Assembly: GCF_905201705.1 (NCBI RefSeq)
Contig: NZ_CAJKOX010000008.1
Location: forward strand, 67,817 to 131,816
Direction of reading: 5' to 3'
Source: an uncultured Marvinbryantia sp.
GTDB lineage: Bacteria > Bacillota > Clostridia > Lachnospirales > Lachnospiraceae
Length of the DNA: 64,000 nucleotides
Each line of letters opens with the position of its first letter. The stretch's first letter is position 1. Under the pieces are notes generated by a model. That model made no database searches. It was not told the origin of the DNA and saw only the letters and a program-made list of their open reading frames with translations. This document shows positions 15,242-23,592 of this stretch, piece by piece. Position numbers and translations under genes: made by a program.

Positions 15242-16528
15242 ATGAACAAAAAACTTTTAAGCGCGGCGCTGGCAGTTGGCGTAGCGGCAGGATGCCTGGC
15301 ACCTATGACAGCATTTGCAGAGGAAGAGAACGTGACGCTGAACTGGGCGCTGTGGGATGCAAAGACAGCAACCTACTGGAGCGCGGTTGCAGACGCTTAC
15401 ATGGAGCAGCATCCGAACGTAACGATCGAGATGACCGACCTTGGCTCCCAGGATTACATGACGGTACTCGCAACCGATCTCTCCGGCGACGGCTCCGACT
15501 TCGACATCGTTACCGTGAAGGATGTTCCGGGATATGCAACGCTGGTTTCCAAGGGCGTTCTGGAGGATCTGAGCGGACGCATCGAGAGCGACGGTCTGGA
15601 TCTCAGCGTTTACAACGGAACCACCGAGCAGGTTACAGTAGACGGCGCGCTGTACGAGCTTCCGTTCCGCAGCGACTTCTGGGTATTGTATTATAATAAG
15701 AAGCTGTTCGACGACGCAGGCGTTGATTATCCGACAAACGATATGACGATGGAGCAGTACGACGCGCTGGCAAGAAGCGTTACGAAGGAAGGCTTCGGAA
15801 GCGATCAGGTATACGGCGCACACTACCACACCTGGAGAAGTGCAGTACAGCTTTTCGGCATCCTTGACGGAGAACACACCGTACTGGACGGCAATTATGA
15901 TTTCTTAAAACCGTATTATGAGCTGGTAAAACAGCAGGAAGCAGACGGCGTGTGCCGTTCCTACATCGACACAAACGCATCCCAGCTTCACTACAGCGGC
16001 GCTTTCTCTGAGGGAAATACCGCAACGATGAATATGGGCTCCTGGTACATCACCACACTGATGTCTGAGCTGGCAAACGGCAACTACGACAGCGAGCTGG
16101 TAGGCGACTGGGGCATCGTAAAATATCCGCATCCGGAAGGCGTAGAGGCAGGCACGACCCTTGGTACCATCACAGCGCTTGCGATCCCGACCTGCTCGGA
16201 GAAACAGGATGCTGCATGGGATTTCATCAAGTTTGCATGCGGAGAGGAAGGCGCAGAGGTGGTAGCTTCCACGGGTACCTTCCCGGCGATCCTCAACGAC
16301 AGCGTTGTAGAGCAGATTTCCTCACTTGAGGGCTTCCCGCAGGATGAGAACAGCAAGGAAGCGTTAAAGACCGCCCAGATTTATCTGGAAGCTCCGTATG
16401 ATGCGCACATCACAGAGATCAACACGGTTCTGGATACGTATCACAAGGATATCATGAATGGAGATACCTCCATTGACGACGGCATTGCAAAGATGAACGA
16501 AGAGGTAGGAAAAATCCTCGGTGAATAA
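15242..16528 (+). CDS. Sugar ABC transporter solute-binding protein (CUT1 family)
   Basis: This 428-residue protein has a clear export signal (MNKKLLSAALAVGVAAGCLA, ending AFA before EEENV). The mature part follows family 1 extracellular solute-binding proteins (LNWALWDAKTATYW, DIVTVKDVPGYATL, FRSDFWVLYYNKKLFDDAGVDYP). A cysteine in VAAGC could act as a weak lipobox, otherwise cleavage is by signal peptidase I. It delivers oligosaccharide to the two permeases downstream. No ATPase gene is in the locus, which is common where a shared MsmK-type ATPase serves several importers. Confidence 0.92.
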   Translation: MNKKLLSAALAVGVAAGCLAPMTAFAEEENVTLNWALWDAKTATYWSAVADAYMEQHPNVTIEMTDLGSQDYMTVLATDLSGDGSDFDIVTVKDVPGYATLVSKGVLEDLSGRIESDGLDLSVYNGTTEQVTVDGALYELPFRSDFWVLYYNKKLFDDAGVDYPTNDMTMEQYDALARSVTKEGFGSDQVYGAHYHTWRSAVQLFGILDGEHTVLDGNYDFLKPYYELVKQQEADGVCRSYIDTNASQLHYSGAFSEGNTATMNMGSWYITTLMSELANGNYDSELVGDWGIVKYPHPEGVEAGTTLGTITALAIPTCSEKQDAAWDFIKFACGEEGAEVVASTGTFPAILNDSVVEQISSLEGFPQDENSKEALKTAQIYLEAPYDAHITEINTVLDTYHKDIMNGDTSIDDGIAKMNEEVGKILGE

Positions 16529-16558
16529 TCAGCAGGAAATGTAACGGCAGTGCAAAAA

Positions 16559-16598
16559 GGGAATCGGAAACAGACCTGTATAAGCCGGTTCCCTTTTT
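16559..16598 (+). terminator. Internal terminator between binding protein and permease genes
   Basis: GGGAATCGG (16559-16567) and CCGGTTCCC (16585-16593) form a 9-bp stem with one G-U pair followed by TTTTTCT. Partial termination here would give more binding protein than permease. Confidence 0.7.
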
Positions 16599-16634
16599 CT
16601 GTGCCCGATTTCGCAAAGGAAAGGAGAAAAAAGG

Positions 16635-17543
16635 ATGAATGAAGCGGAAAAAAGCAGGAAGCGCCGCAACAGAAAGCGCGCTTTGGTGGCATATTCGTTT
16701 ATTGCGCCAAACTTTATCGGATTTGCGGTATTTACGCTGATCCCGATTATCTGTGCCTTTGGACTTGGATTTATGAAGTGGGACGGCAGCAATCCCCTGG
16801 AGTTCGTGGGGCTTGCGAATTTTGCCCGCCTGAAGGATGACACCTTCTTCTGGGCGGCTCTGAAAAATACGATTCTCTACTGTGTGGGAACCGTTCCTCT
16901 GACGATGGTGGCGTCGCTGGCGCTGGCAATTATTTTGAACCAGAAGGTGAAATTCCGGGGAATTTTCCGTACCGTGGCATTTTTCCCGTATGTGGCATCG
17001 CTGGTGGCGATCACGGCGGTCTGGCAGATGATCTTCCATCCGAGCAAGGGTCCGGTCAACGCGATTCTGTATTATGTGTTTCACGTAAAGAATCTTCCAA
17101 ACTGGTTTGGAGGCGATCTGATCCTTCTCACCATGATTCTTTTCAGCGTGTGGCGTTTCATGGGTTACTATATGGTTATTTATCTGGCAGGTCTGCAGGG
17201 AATTCCGGGGGAATTTTATGAGGCGGCGAGTCTGGACGGTGCGACCACCTGGGAAAAATTCCGCTATATCACCTGGCCGCAGCTCCGTTCGACCACCTTC
17301 TTTGTAGTGGTTATGCTGACGATCAGCTGCTTTAAGGTGTACGATGTGGCTGTCATGCTGGCAGGCGGCGGAGACGGAAAGCTTGGCACCTCTTCGACCG
17401 TACTTGTTTACTACATTTACCAGAAGGCTTTCCAGGAATGGGATCTCGGATATTCCAGCGCGGTGGCAATGGTTCTGTTCGTGCTGGTATTGATCGTAAC
17501 GATTATCCAGTTCCGCGGGGAAGCGAAGTATGAAAAAGAGTGA
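16635..17543 (+). CDS. Sugar ABC transporter permease (MalF/UgpA-like)
   Basis: This 302-residue membrane protein has six predicted helices. The cytoplasmic coupling loop is EAASLDGATTWEKFRYITWP, the EAA motif of CUT1 permeases. A good GGAAAGGAG precedes the ATG. The stop overlaps the region of the next gene's ribosome binding site, so the pair is made together and forms the membrane channel. Confidence 0.93.
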   Translation: MNEAEKSRKRRNRKRALVAYSFIAPNFIGFAVFTLIPIICAFGLGFMKWDGSNPLEFVGLANFARLKDDTFFWAALKNTILYCVGTVPLTMVASLALAIILNQKVKFRGIFRTVAFFPYVASLVAITAVWQMIFHPSKGPVNAILYYVFHVKNLPNWFGGDLILLTMILFSVWRFMGYYMVIYLAGLQGIPGEFYEAASLDGATTWEKFRYITWPQLRSTTFFVVVMLTISCFKVYDVAVMLAGGGDGKLGTSSTVLVYYIYQKAFQEWDLGYSSAVAMVLFVLVLIVTIIQFRGEAKYEKE

Positions 17544-17559
17544 CAGGAGGGAGAAACGC

Positions 17560-18405
17560 ATGAAAACAAAATCCGCGTCAAAAAAACGGCTGATCGGAAG
17601 GATCTGCCTGTATACTTTATTGATTATCATTACCGCGCTGATGGTGGTACCGTTTTTGTGGATGCTGTCGGCTTCCATTAAATCAAACACTGAGGTCTTT
17701 CAGATGACGCCCTTCCGCTGGATCCCGGAGGTGCCGAAGTGGGAAAACTACGTAAATATCTGGACAAAGATCCCGCTGCTGAAATTTATCGGCAACACGG
17801 TGATCCTGACGATCGCGGTAACCTTTTTCCAGCTTCTGACCAGCAGCTTTGCCGCTTACGCCTTTTCCAAGCTGGAGTTTAGGTTTAAGAACGGGCTGTT
17901 CCTCGCCTACATCGCCACCATTGCGATGCCGTGGCAGGTATACATGGTGCCGCAGTTTATCATGATGCGAAGAATGGGACTGAACGATACGCTCCTGGCG
18001 ATGCTCTGCCTGCAGGCGTTCTCGGCGTTCGGCGTGTTTATGATGAAGCAGTTCTACGCGGGCATCCCGGATTCGCTCTGCGAGGCGGCGCGCATCGACG
18101 GCATGAGCGAATACCGGATCTACAGCAGCATTATGCTGCCGCTGTCCAAACCGGCGCTCGCCACGCTGACGATCTTCACCTTCGTCAATACGTGGAACGA
18201 TTACCTTGGACCGCTTATCTATTTGAAAACAGAGTCGAAAAAGACGATCCAGCTCGGACTGCGCATGTTCATCGGCCAGTATTCCGCCGAGTACGGACTG
18301 ATCATGGCTGGGTCCATCATTACATTGATCCCGGTGCTGATCGTGTTCCTGTGTCTGCAGAAATATTTTGTGGAAGGGATTGCTGCAACCGGCGTGAAGG
18401 GCTAA
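17560..18405 (+). CDS. Sugar ABC transporter permease (MalG/UgpE-like)
   Basis: This 281-residue permease has six helices and the coupling motif EAARIDGMSEYRIYSSIMLP. ATG 17560 is chosen because AGGAGGG lies 8 nt upstream, inside the end of the preceding gene; an earlier in-frame ATG at 17530 would overlap it and has no ribosome binding site. It pairs with the permease at 16635. The next enzyme gene begins only 9 bp after its stop codon, which ties transport to intracellular breakdown. Confidence 0.93.
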   Translation: MKTKSASKKRLIGRICLYTLLIIITALMVVPFLWMLSASIKSNTEVFQMTPFRWIPEVPKWENYVNIWTKIPLLKFIGNTVILTIAVTFFQLLTSSFAAYAFSKLEFRFKNGLFLAYIATIAMPWQVYMVPQFIMMRRMGLNDTLLAMLCLQAFSAFGVFMMKQFYAGIPDSLCEAARIDGMSEYRIYSSIMLPLSKPALATLTIFTFVNTWNDYLGPLIYLKTESKKTIQLGLRMFIGQYSAEYGLIMAGSIITLIPVLIVFLCLQKYFVEGIAATGVKG

Positions 18406-18414
18406 AATAAAACT

Positions 18415-20154
18415 ATGAGACTAGAATCAAAAAAGGATTTCCAGGCGCTGATGCTTTCGCTCTTAAATCCGCTGAAGCCCCATTACACAGCGGAGGGAGC
18501 GGGCGTTTCCCTGGGAGTGACCTCTACCAATTATGATGAAAAAGCAATTCTGATGGAGGGCTTTTCCCGGCCGCTCTGGGGACTGGTGCCCTTCTGGGCG
18601 GGCGGCGGAAAGGAGCCGTGGTTTGAGGCTGTCTGCCGCAGGGGGCTTGCGGCGGGAACCGACCCGGAAAATCCCGAATTCTGGGGCGCTCCGGGGGAAT
18701 ACGACCAGCGGTTTATCGAGATGGGCGCGATCGCCTTTGGAATGCTGCTCGCAGGGGATGTTCTCTGGGAGCCGCTTGACAGTGAGGAAAAGCGGCGGCT
18801 CGCCGCCTATCTGTACACGATCAATGAACATCAGATTCCCTGCTGCAACTGGCTGCTGTTCCGGGTACTTGTGAACCTTGCGCTGAAGGAAAACGGGATG
18901 CCTTACGACCGGGAGCGGCTTTTTGAGGCGCTGGATTTGACGGAGAGCTTTTATCTCGGCAGCGGCTGGTACCGGGACGGGGATTCCAACCAGAAGGATT
19001 ACTATGTTTCCGTTGCCATTCAGTTTTACAGCCTCATTTATGCGATGTTTATGGAGGACGAGGATAAGGAGCGCTGCGGAAGGTTCCGCGAGCGCGCATT
19101 GCTGTTTGCGAAGGAATTTATTTACTGGTTCGACGGGGACGGGGAGGCGCTGCCGTTTGGGCGGTCGCTCATTTACCGGTTTGCGCAGGCGGCTTTTTTT
19201 GAGGCATGCCTTCTGGCGGATGTGGCGCCGTTTCCGGTACCGGTGATGAAGGGACTGATCGTGCGGCACATAAAATACTGGATGCAGCAGCCGGTTTTCG
19301 ACCGGGAGGGGATCCTGACGATCGGCTATGCGTACCCGAACCTGGTGATGGCGGAAAAGTACAACGGTCCCGGCTCCGTTTACTGGAGCATGATGGCGTT
19401 TACCGTGCTGGCGCTGCCGGATAAGCACCCGTTCTGGACGGCGGAGGCGGCGGAATTTCCGAAAGTGCCGGATATCTGCAGTATGCCGGAGGCGGACATG
19501 CTGGTGCGGCGCTATCGGCATCATGTGACGGCATATGTGCCGGGCGTATACAGTCCGAACGGGCACGGGCAGATCGTGGCAAAGTACGGGAAATTCGCCT
19601 ACGATACGAAATTCGGCTTTTCCGTGGCGAAGTCCTGCTATGAGCTCTATGAAAACTGCCCGGACAGTATGCTGGCATTTTTTATAGACGGCTATGTGTA
19701 TGTGCGTCGCATCTGCGAGGAGCGCGCCGTGCGGGAGGACTCCGTGTGGTCGCGGTGGAGTCCGTATCCGGGAATTGAGGTGGAAACGACGATCATTCCG
19801 ACGGAAAACGGGCATAAACGGATACATAAAATAGAGAGTACCGTGAAGTGCGAGGCGTATGACTGCGGTTTTTCGGTGGGAGCGAAGCTTTCGGAGGCAT
19901 TTGCATCAAGGGAAGAAAAGGGCTTCTGCCTGGCGGAAAATAAGCGGATGAAGTGCGCGGTGTCGTCCGCGGAGGGCGAGGGCGTTCTTATCACCGCCGA
20001 TCCGAACACCAATGTACTGTATTCCAAAACGAGGATTCCGTCAATAAAATATAAGATTCAAAAGGGCGTGCAGACGCTCTGCACGGAAATTACGGCGGAG
20101 GTGAAGGAGGAAGCGCTGACAAGGCTTGTGAAGGACTGGAAACCATATTGGTAA
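18415..20154 (+). CDS. DUF2264 protein, probable exo-acting glycosidase
   Basis: This 579-residue cytoplasmic protein carries the DUF2264 fold pattern over its first 370 residues (EGFSRPLWGLVPF, F-W-G, EMGAIAFGMLLA, CCNWLLFRVLVNLAL, DGDSNQKDYYVSVAIQFYS), consistent with an (alpha/alpha)6 barrel, then a beta-rich C-terminal half. From memory, members of this family have been placed in GH154 with beta-glucuronidase activity; I am only moderately sure of that link. Its position between the importer and a GH2 beta-glucuronidase supports a role on glucuronate-containing oligosaccharides. Spacing to neighbours is under 15 bp on both sides, so it is in the operon. Confidence 0.82.
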   Translation: MRLESKKDFQALMLSLLNPLKPHYTAEGAGVSLGVTSTNYDEKAILMEGFSRPLWGLVPFWAGGGKEPWFEAVCRRGLAAGTDPENPEFWGAPGEYDQRFIEMGAIAFGMLLAGDVLWEPLDSEEKRRLAAYLYTINEHQIPCCNWLLFRVLVNLALKENGMPYDRERLFEALDLTESFYLGSGWYRDGDSNQKDYYVSVAIQFYSLIYAMFMEDEDKERCGRFRERALLFAKEFIYWFDGDGEALPFGRSLIYRFAQAAFFEACLLADVAPFPVPVMKGLIVRHIKYWMQQPVFDREGILTIGYAYPNLVMAEKYNGPGSVYWSMMAFTVLALPDKHPFWTAEAAEFPKVPDICSMPEADMLVRRYRHHVTAYVPGVYSPNGHGQIVAKYGKFAYDTKFGFSVAKSCYELYENCPDSMLAFFIDGYVYVRRICEERAVREDSVWSRWSPYPGIEVETTIIPTENGHKRIHKIESTVKCEAYDCGFSVGAKLSEAFASREEKGFCLAENKRMKCAVSSAEGEGVLITADPNTNVLYSKTRIPSIKYKIQKGVQTLCTEITAEVKEEALTRLVKDWKPYW

Positions 20155-20168
20155 GGAGGAAGAAAACT

Positions 20169-21956
20169 ATGTTATATCCGAAATTGAATGATGCGAGAGC
20201 GCTGATCGACCTGTCGGGAATCTGGGATTTTAAGCTGGACGACGGCACGGGCTTTGAAAAGGAGTGGATGAAGAAGCCGCTGGAGGATCCGGTGAAGCTG
20301 GCGGTTCCGGCGTCCTACAACGACCAGGTGGAGGGAGCGGCGTTCCGCGATCACTATGGATGGGCGTTTTATCAGACGGAGCTGGTGATTCCGGCGATAT
20401 TAAAAGGACAGCGGATCGTGCTGCGGTTCGGAGCTGTCACCCACCAGGCAAAGGTGTATTTAAACGGCGAGCTGCTCTGCGAGCACCGGGGAGGCTTCCT
20501 TCCGTTTGAGGCGGAGATCCAGACATGCGTGCATCCGGGTAAAAATCTGCTCTGCGTGGCGGTGGACAACCGGGTGGATTATTCCACGCTTCCGATCGGA
20601 AACGAGGTGGGCGCAGCCTTTTTCGGGGCGGACCTTCCGGATATCCCGAGCGTGAATATGACGCGCCAGAAGCCGCACAATGCCCCGAATTTTGACTTTT
20701 TCAATTATGCGGGCATTCATCGCCCGGTGAAAATCTACACGACGCCGTTTTCCTATATCGAGGATATCGTGCTGGTGCCGGAGCTTACGGGGACGGAGGC
20801 GCTTGTCTCTTATTCCGTGAGCTGTGTGGGCGAGGGAGAGGTGCAGATCGAGGTATTTGATGAGGACGGAAAGTCCGTGGCAAAGGCGGTCGGGGCGAAG
20901 GGCGTTCTCTCCATCCCGGACGCACATCTCTGGAATCCCGGAAATGCTTATCTGTACACGGCGCGCGTTTCTTTCGGGGAGGATCTCTACGAGGAGGAGT
21001 TTGGCGTCCGCACCGTGGAAATTAAAGGAACCAAGTTTCTTATCAACGGCAAACCGTTTTATTTTAAGGGCTTTGGAAAGCATGAGGACAGCGAGGTACA
21101 CGGGCGCGGCCTGGATCAGGCGATGAACGTGAAGGATCTCTCGCTGATGAAATGGCTGGGCGCGAATTCATTCCGTACCTCCCACTATCCGTATGCGGAG
21201 GAAATGATGAACCTCTGCGACCGCCTTGGAATCGTGGTGATCGACGAGACGCCGGCTGTCGGGCTGAACTTTGGCTGGAACGATAAGGGATATGCGAAAT
21301 TCCGCACGAAGGAGCACCATGAGCAGGTGATCCGCGACCTGATCGCGCGCGATAAGAACCATCCCTGCGTGGTGATCTGGTCGATCGCCAATGAGCCGGA
21401 TACGGAAAAGCAGCCGCAGGAGGCGCACGATTACTTTAAGCCGCTTTACGACCTTGCTCACGCCTGCGATCCGCAGAACCGACCGGTGTCTCTGGTTATT
21501 TGCCAGAACGATTACACGCGGGACATCACGGCGCCGGAGATGGATATCATTCTTGCAAACCGCTATTATGGATGGTATGTGTTCGGCGGCGATCTGGAGG
21601 CTGCGGAAAACGCGATGCGCGAGGAGATGAAATACTGGGCGAAGCTTGGCAAGCCCTGGATGATCACGGAGTACGGCGCGGACACGGTGGCGGGCATCCA
21701 CATGGCGACGCCGAACATGTTCAGCGAGGAATACCAGGTGGAGTACTATAAAACAATCAACCGCGTGCTTGATGAATGCCCCTTCGTGGTCGGTGAGCAG
21801 ACCTGGAACTTTGCGGATTTTGCGACTATTCAGGGAACGCTGCGCGTGGACGGAAACAAAAAGGGCATGTTTACCCGCCAGCGCCGCCCGAAGCTGGCAG
21901 CACACTACTTTAAGGAGCGGTGGCATAAAATACCGGATTTTGAATATACGAAATAG
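20169..21956 (+). CDS. uidA: Beta-glucuronidase (GH2)
   Basis: This 595-residue enzyme has the GH2 order: sugar-binding jelly roll, immunoglobulin-like domain, TIM barrel. The acid/base is E409 (WSIANEPD) and the nucleophile E501 (MITEYGAD). The N-x-K glucuronate-recognition motif is intact at N563 and K565 (GNKKGMFTRQRRPK), which separates true glucuronidases from galactosidases. The loop before the first glutamate (NFGWNDKGYAKF) is much shorter than the E. coli active-site loop, so it is likely a no-loop or mini-loop type that prefers larger substrates. ATG 20169 follows TAAGGAGG; an in-frame TTG further up has no ribosome binding site. No signal peptide, so it is cytoplasmic. Confidence 0.93.
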   Translation: MLYPKLNDARALIDLSGIWDFKLDDGTGFEKEWMKKPLEDPVKLAVPASYNDQVEGAAFRDHYGWAFYQTELVIPAILKGQRIVLRFGAVTHQAKVYLNGELLCEHRGGFLPFEAEIQTCVHPGKNLLCVAVDNRVDYSTLPIGNEVGAAFFGADLPDIPSVNMTRQKPHNAPNFDFFNYAGIHRPVKIYTTPFSYIEDIVLVPELTGTEALVSYSVSCVGEGEVQIEVFDEDGKSVAKAVGAKGVLSIPDAHLWNPGNAYLYTARVSFGEDLYEEEFGVRTVEIKGTKFLINGKPFYFKGFGKHEDSEVHGRGLDQAMNVKDLSLMKWLGANSFRTSHYPYAEEMMNLCDRLGIVVIDETPAVGLNFGWNDKGYAKFRTKEHHEQVIRDLIARDKNHPCVVIWSIANEPDTEKQPQEAHDYFKPLYDLAHACDPQNRPVSLVICQNDYTRDITAPEMDIILANRYYGWYVFGGDLEAAENAMREEMKYWAKLGKPWMITEYGADTVAGIHMATPNMFSEEYQVEYYKTINRVLDECPFVVGEQTWNFADFATIQGTLRVDGNKKGMFTRQRRPKLAAHYFKERWHKIPDFEYTK

Positions 21957-21968
21957 AATAGGAAAATA

Positions 21969-22006
21969 TTTACGGCACCTGCAAAAGAAGCTGCGGGTGC
22001 CGTAAA
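21969..22006 (+). terminator. Hairpin after the beta-glucuronidase gene
   Basis: TTTACGGCACC (21969-21979) and GGTGCCGTAAA (21996-22006) form a perfect 11-bp stem right after the stop codon. No T-run follows, so it may stabilise the 3' end or terminate weakly. Between here and the bioY promoter at 22274 I see nothing coding. Confidence 0.5.
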
Positions 22007-22273
22007 CACTTAGAGGATATAATGTATGTAAACTTCCGCCCCATATATGGTGTATGGAAAAGGAAGATTGTTTTTTGTCGAAGCCGGTTCAATGCAGACG
22101 CGCCGTACATCTCGGCGACTTCATTTAATGATTATAGTATAGAGCAGGTTTGTGTCCAAAAATTGTTTGATTTCGAAAAAAAGTCTTAAAGAAAAACAAA
22201 GAAAGTGGAAAACGGTGGAAAGGAAAAAGCTGTGAATACCAATAATGAAATGTAAACTGTACAAAAAATGTAG

Positions 22274-22302
22274 TTGACAATCTTACCCGCCACGTGTACA
22301 AT
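22274..22302 (+). promoter_or_regulatory. Strong sigma-A promoter of bioY
   Basis: A perfect TTGACA (22274-22279) and TACAAT (22297-22302) are 17 bp apart. Confidence 0.8.
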
Positions 22303-22305
22303 CGA

Positions 22306-22340
22306 AATGTAAACGAAAAATAAAATAAAGGTTTACAATT
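22306..22340 (+). promoter_or_regulatory. Probable BirA operator overlapping the bioY transcription start
   Basis: AATGTAAAC (22306-22314) and GTTTACAATT (22331-22340) form an inverted repeat with a 16-bp AT-rich spacer. Its form and spacing resemble Firmicute BirA sites (TTGTTAAC-N14-16-GTTAACAA). It begins 4 bp after the -10, so repressor binding would block initiation. A further ATGTAAACTGTAC sits near 22249. Confidence 0.7.
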
Positions 22341-22361
22341 CGACGAGGAGAGAAAAGGATT

Positions 22362-22916
22362 ATGGAAAACAAGAAAAGTATTTCAACAAGAACAGTGGTA
22401 TTTACCGGCATGTTTGTGGCCGTGCTGGCGGTGCTTTCACAGATGGCGATCCCGATGCCGTCCGGTGTGCCGGTGACGCTGCAGACGTTTGCGGTGGCGC
22501 TCACGGCATATGTGCTTGGATGGAAAATGGGGGTAGCGGCAACGGCTGTCTACATACTGCTCGGCGCGGTGGGCGTTCCGGTATTTGCAAATTTCAGCGG
22601 CGGCTTTGATAAGCTGGTGGGAATGACCGGCGGATTTATCTGGGGATTTCTTTTCATGGTGCTCCTGTGCGGGCTTGGTCTGAAGCAGAAAAATAAAGGG
22701 CTGCTCATTGTACTGAGCGCGGCGGGGCTTGCGATCTGTCATCTGCTTGGAATTTTCCAGTTTATGGCGGTGATGGACATGGAATTTGTACCGGCGGCGA
22801 TGGCGGTTTCCGTGCCGTATCTGGTAAAGGATGTTGTGTCTGTCGTGCTGGCATATTTCGTGGCGCTGGCTGTGCGCAGAGGATTGTCCGCAGCGAACCT
22901 TGCCTATGAGATGTAA
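22362..22916 (+). CDS. bioY: Biotin transporter substrate-binding subunit BioY
   Basis: This 184-residue protein has about six membrane helices and the BioY pattern (SQMAIPMPSGVPVTLQTFAVALTAYVLG, then LLGAVGVPVFANFSGG). BioY is the S-component that binds biotin and works with a shared ECF energising module or alone. The strong promoter with an overlapping BirA-like inverted repeat indicates biotin repression. Its last 11 bases overlap the start of the next gene. Confidence 0.95.
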   Translation: MENKKSISTRTVVFTGMFVAVLAVLSQMAIPMPSGVPVTLQTFAVALTAYVLGWKMGVAATAVYILLGAVGVPVFANFSGGFDKLVGMTGGFIWGFLFMVLLCGLGLKQKNKGLLIVLSAAGLAICHLLGIFQFMAVMDMEFVPAAMAVSVPYLVKDVVSVVLAYFVALAVRRGLSAANLAYEM

Positions 22917-23331
22917 GCTGCGCATCCACCATCTGCTGTGTATTCCGCTGTTTGCGGGGTACGGCTACAGCGACGGCTTCTGTGAAAACATGGAAAAAAT
23001 GATCAGTATGCTGGAGACGCAGGCGGACGAGCCGCTGGAGGCGGTCTGTGCGCCGGATGTTATCTGCGCGGGCTGCCCGAATCTGACGGCGGAAAACACC
23101 TGCCAAACGAGCGGAATGCAGGTGGAGAAGAAAGACGCTGCACTGGCGGAAGCGCTTGGCATCCGACCGGGCGAAAGCTACACATACCGCGGGCTAAAGG
23201 AGCTTGCAGCACAGAAGCTCACAGAGGAAATCTTTACCGGTTCCTGCAAAAACTGCCAGTGGTATGCGAAGGGATTATGTTCCTATAAGAAATGGAAAAA
23301 ATGTATTGACAAAAGTACAAAAATGTGTTAA
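22906..23331 (+). CDS. DUF1284 cysteine-rich protein
   Basis: This 141-residue protein begins MRCKLRIHHLLCIPLFAGYGYS, the conserved start of DUF1284 proteins (K-x-R-x-H-H-L-L-C). It has many paired cysteines (VICAGCPNLTAENTC; GSCKNCQWYAKGLC), suggesting a metal or iron-sulfur site. The ATG lies inside the end of bioY with no clear ribosome binding site, so translation is probably coupled to bioY. Whether it takes part in biotin metabolism is unknown; the link is positional only. Confidence 0.8.
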   Translation: MRCKLRIHHLLCIPLFAGYGYSDGFCENMEKMISMLETQADEPLEAVCAPDVICAGCPNLTAENTCQTSGMQVEKKDAALAEALGIRPGESYTYRGLKELAAQKLTEEIFTGSCKNCQWYAKGLCSYKKWKKCIDKSTKMC

Positions 23332-23435
23332 AAAATTATCAAAGGAAAGGGAGTAGCTTACATCGTACAGTCGAATCAGATGGTACATGCGGCGTCAGAA
23401 CGATATTATTATCCGCCTCATGTGAGCAAATAGCG

Positions 23436-23479
23436 AGACTTTTGTTTCAGGGTATACACTGAAATGAAAGTCTTTTTTT
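23436..23479 (+). terminator. Intrinsic terminator after the bioY-DUF1284 unit
   Basis: AGACTTTTGTTTCAG (23436-23450) pairs with CTGAAATGAAAGTCT (23459-23473) over 15 bp including two G-U pairs, followed by a seven-T run. The rest of the 23332-23592 gap shows no gene. Confidence 0.85.
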
Positions 23480-23592
23480 ACACAGAAAATTACTTTTGCG
23501 TTTCTGTGAAACAAGGCGCTTTGCCGGGATGAGCGCGGAAAGCTCCCTTCTCTTTGAAACATCAGACAAATGCACACACAGGAGGAAAAGGT

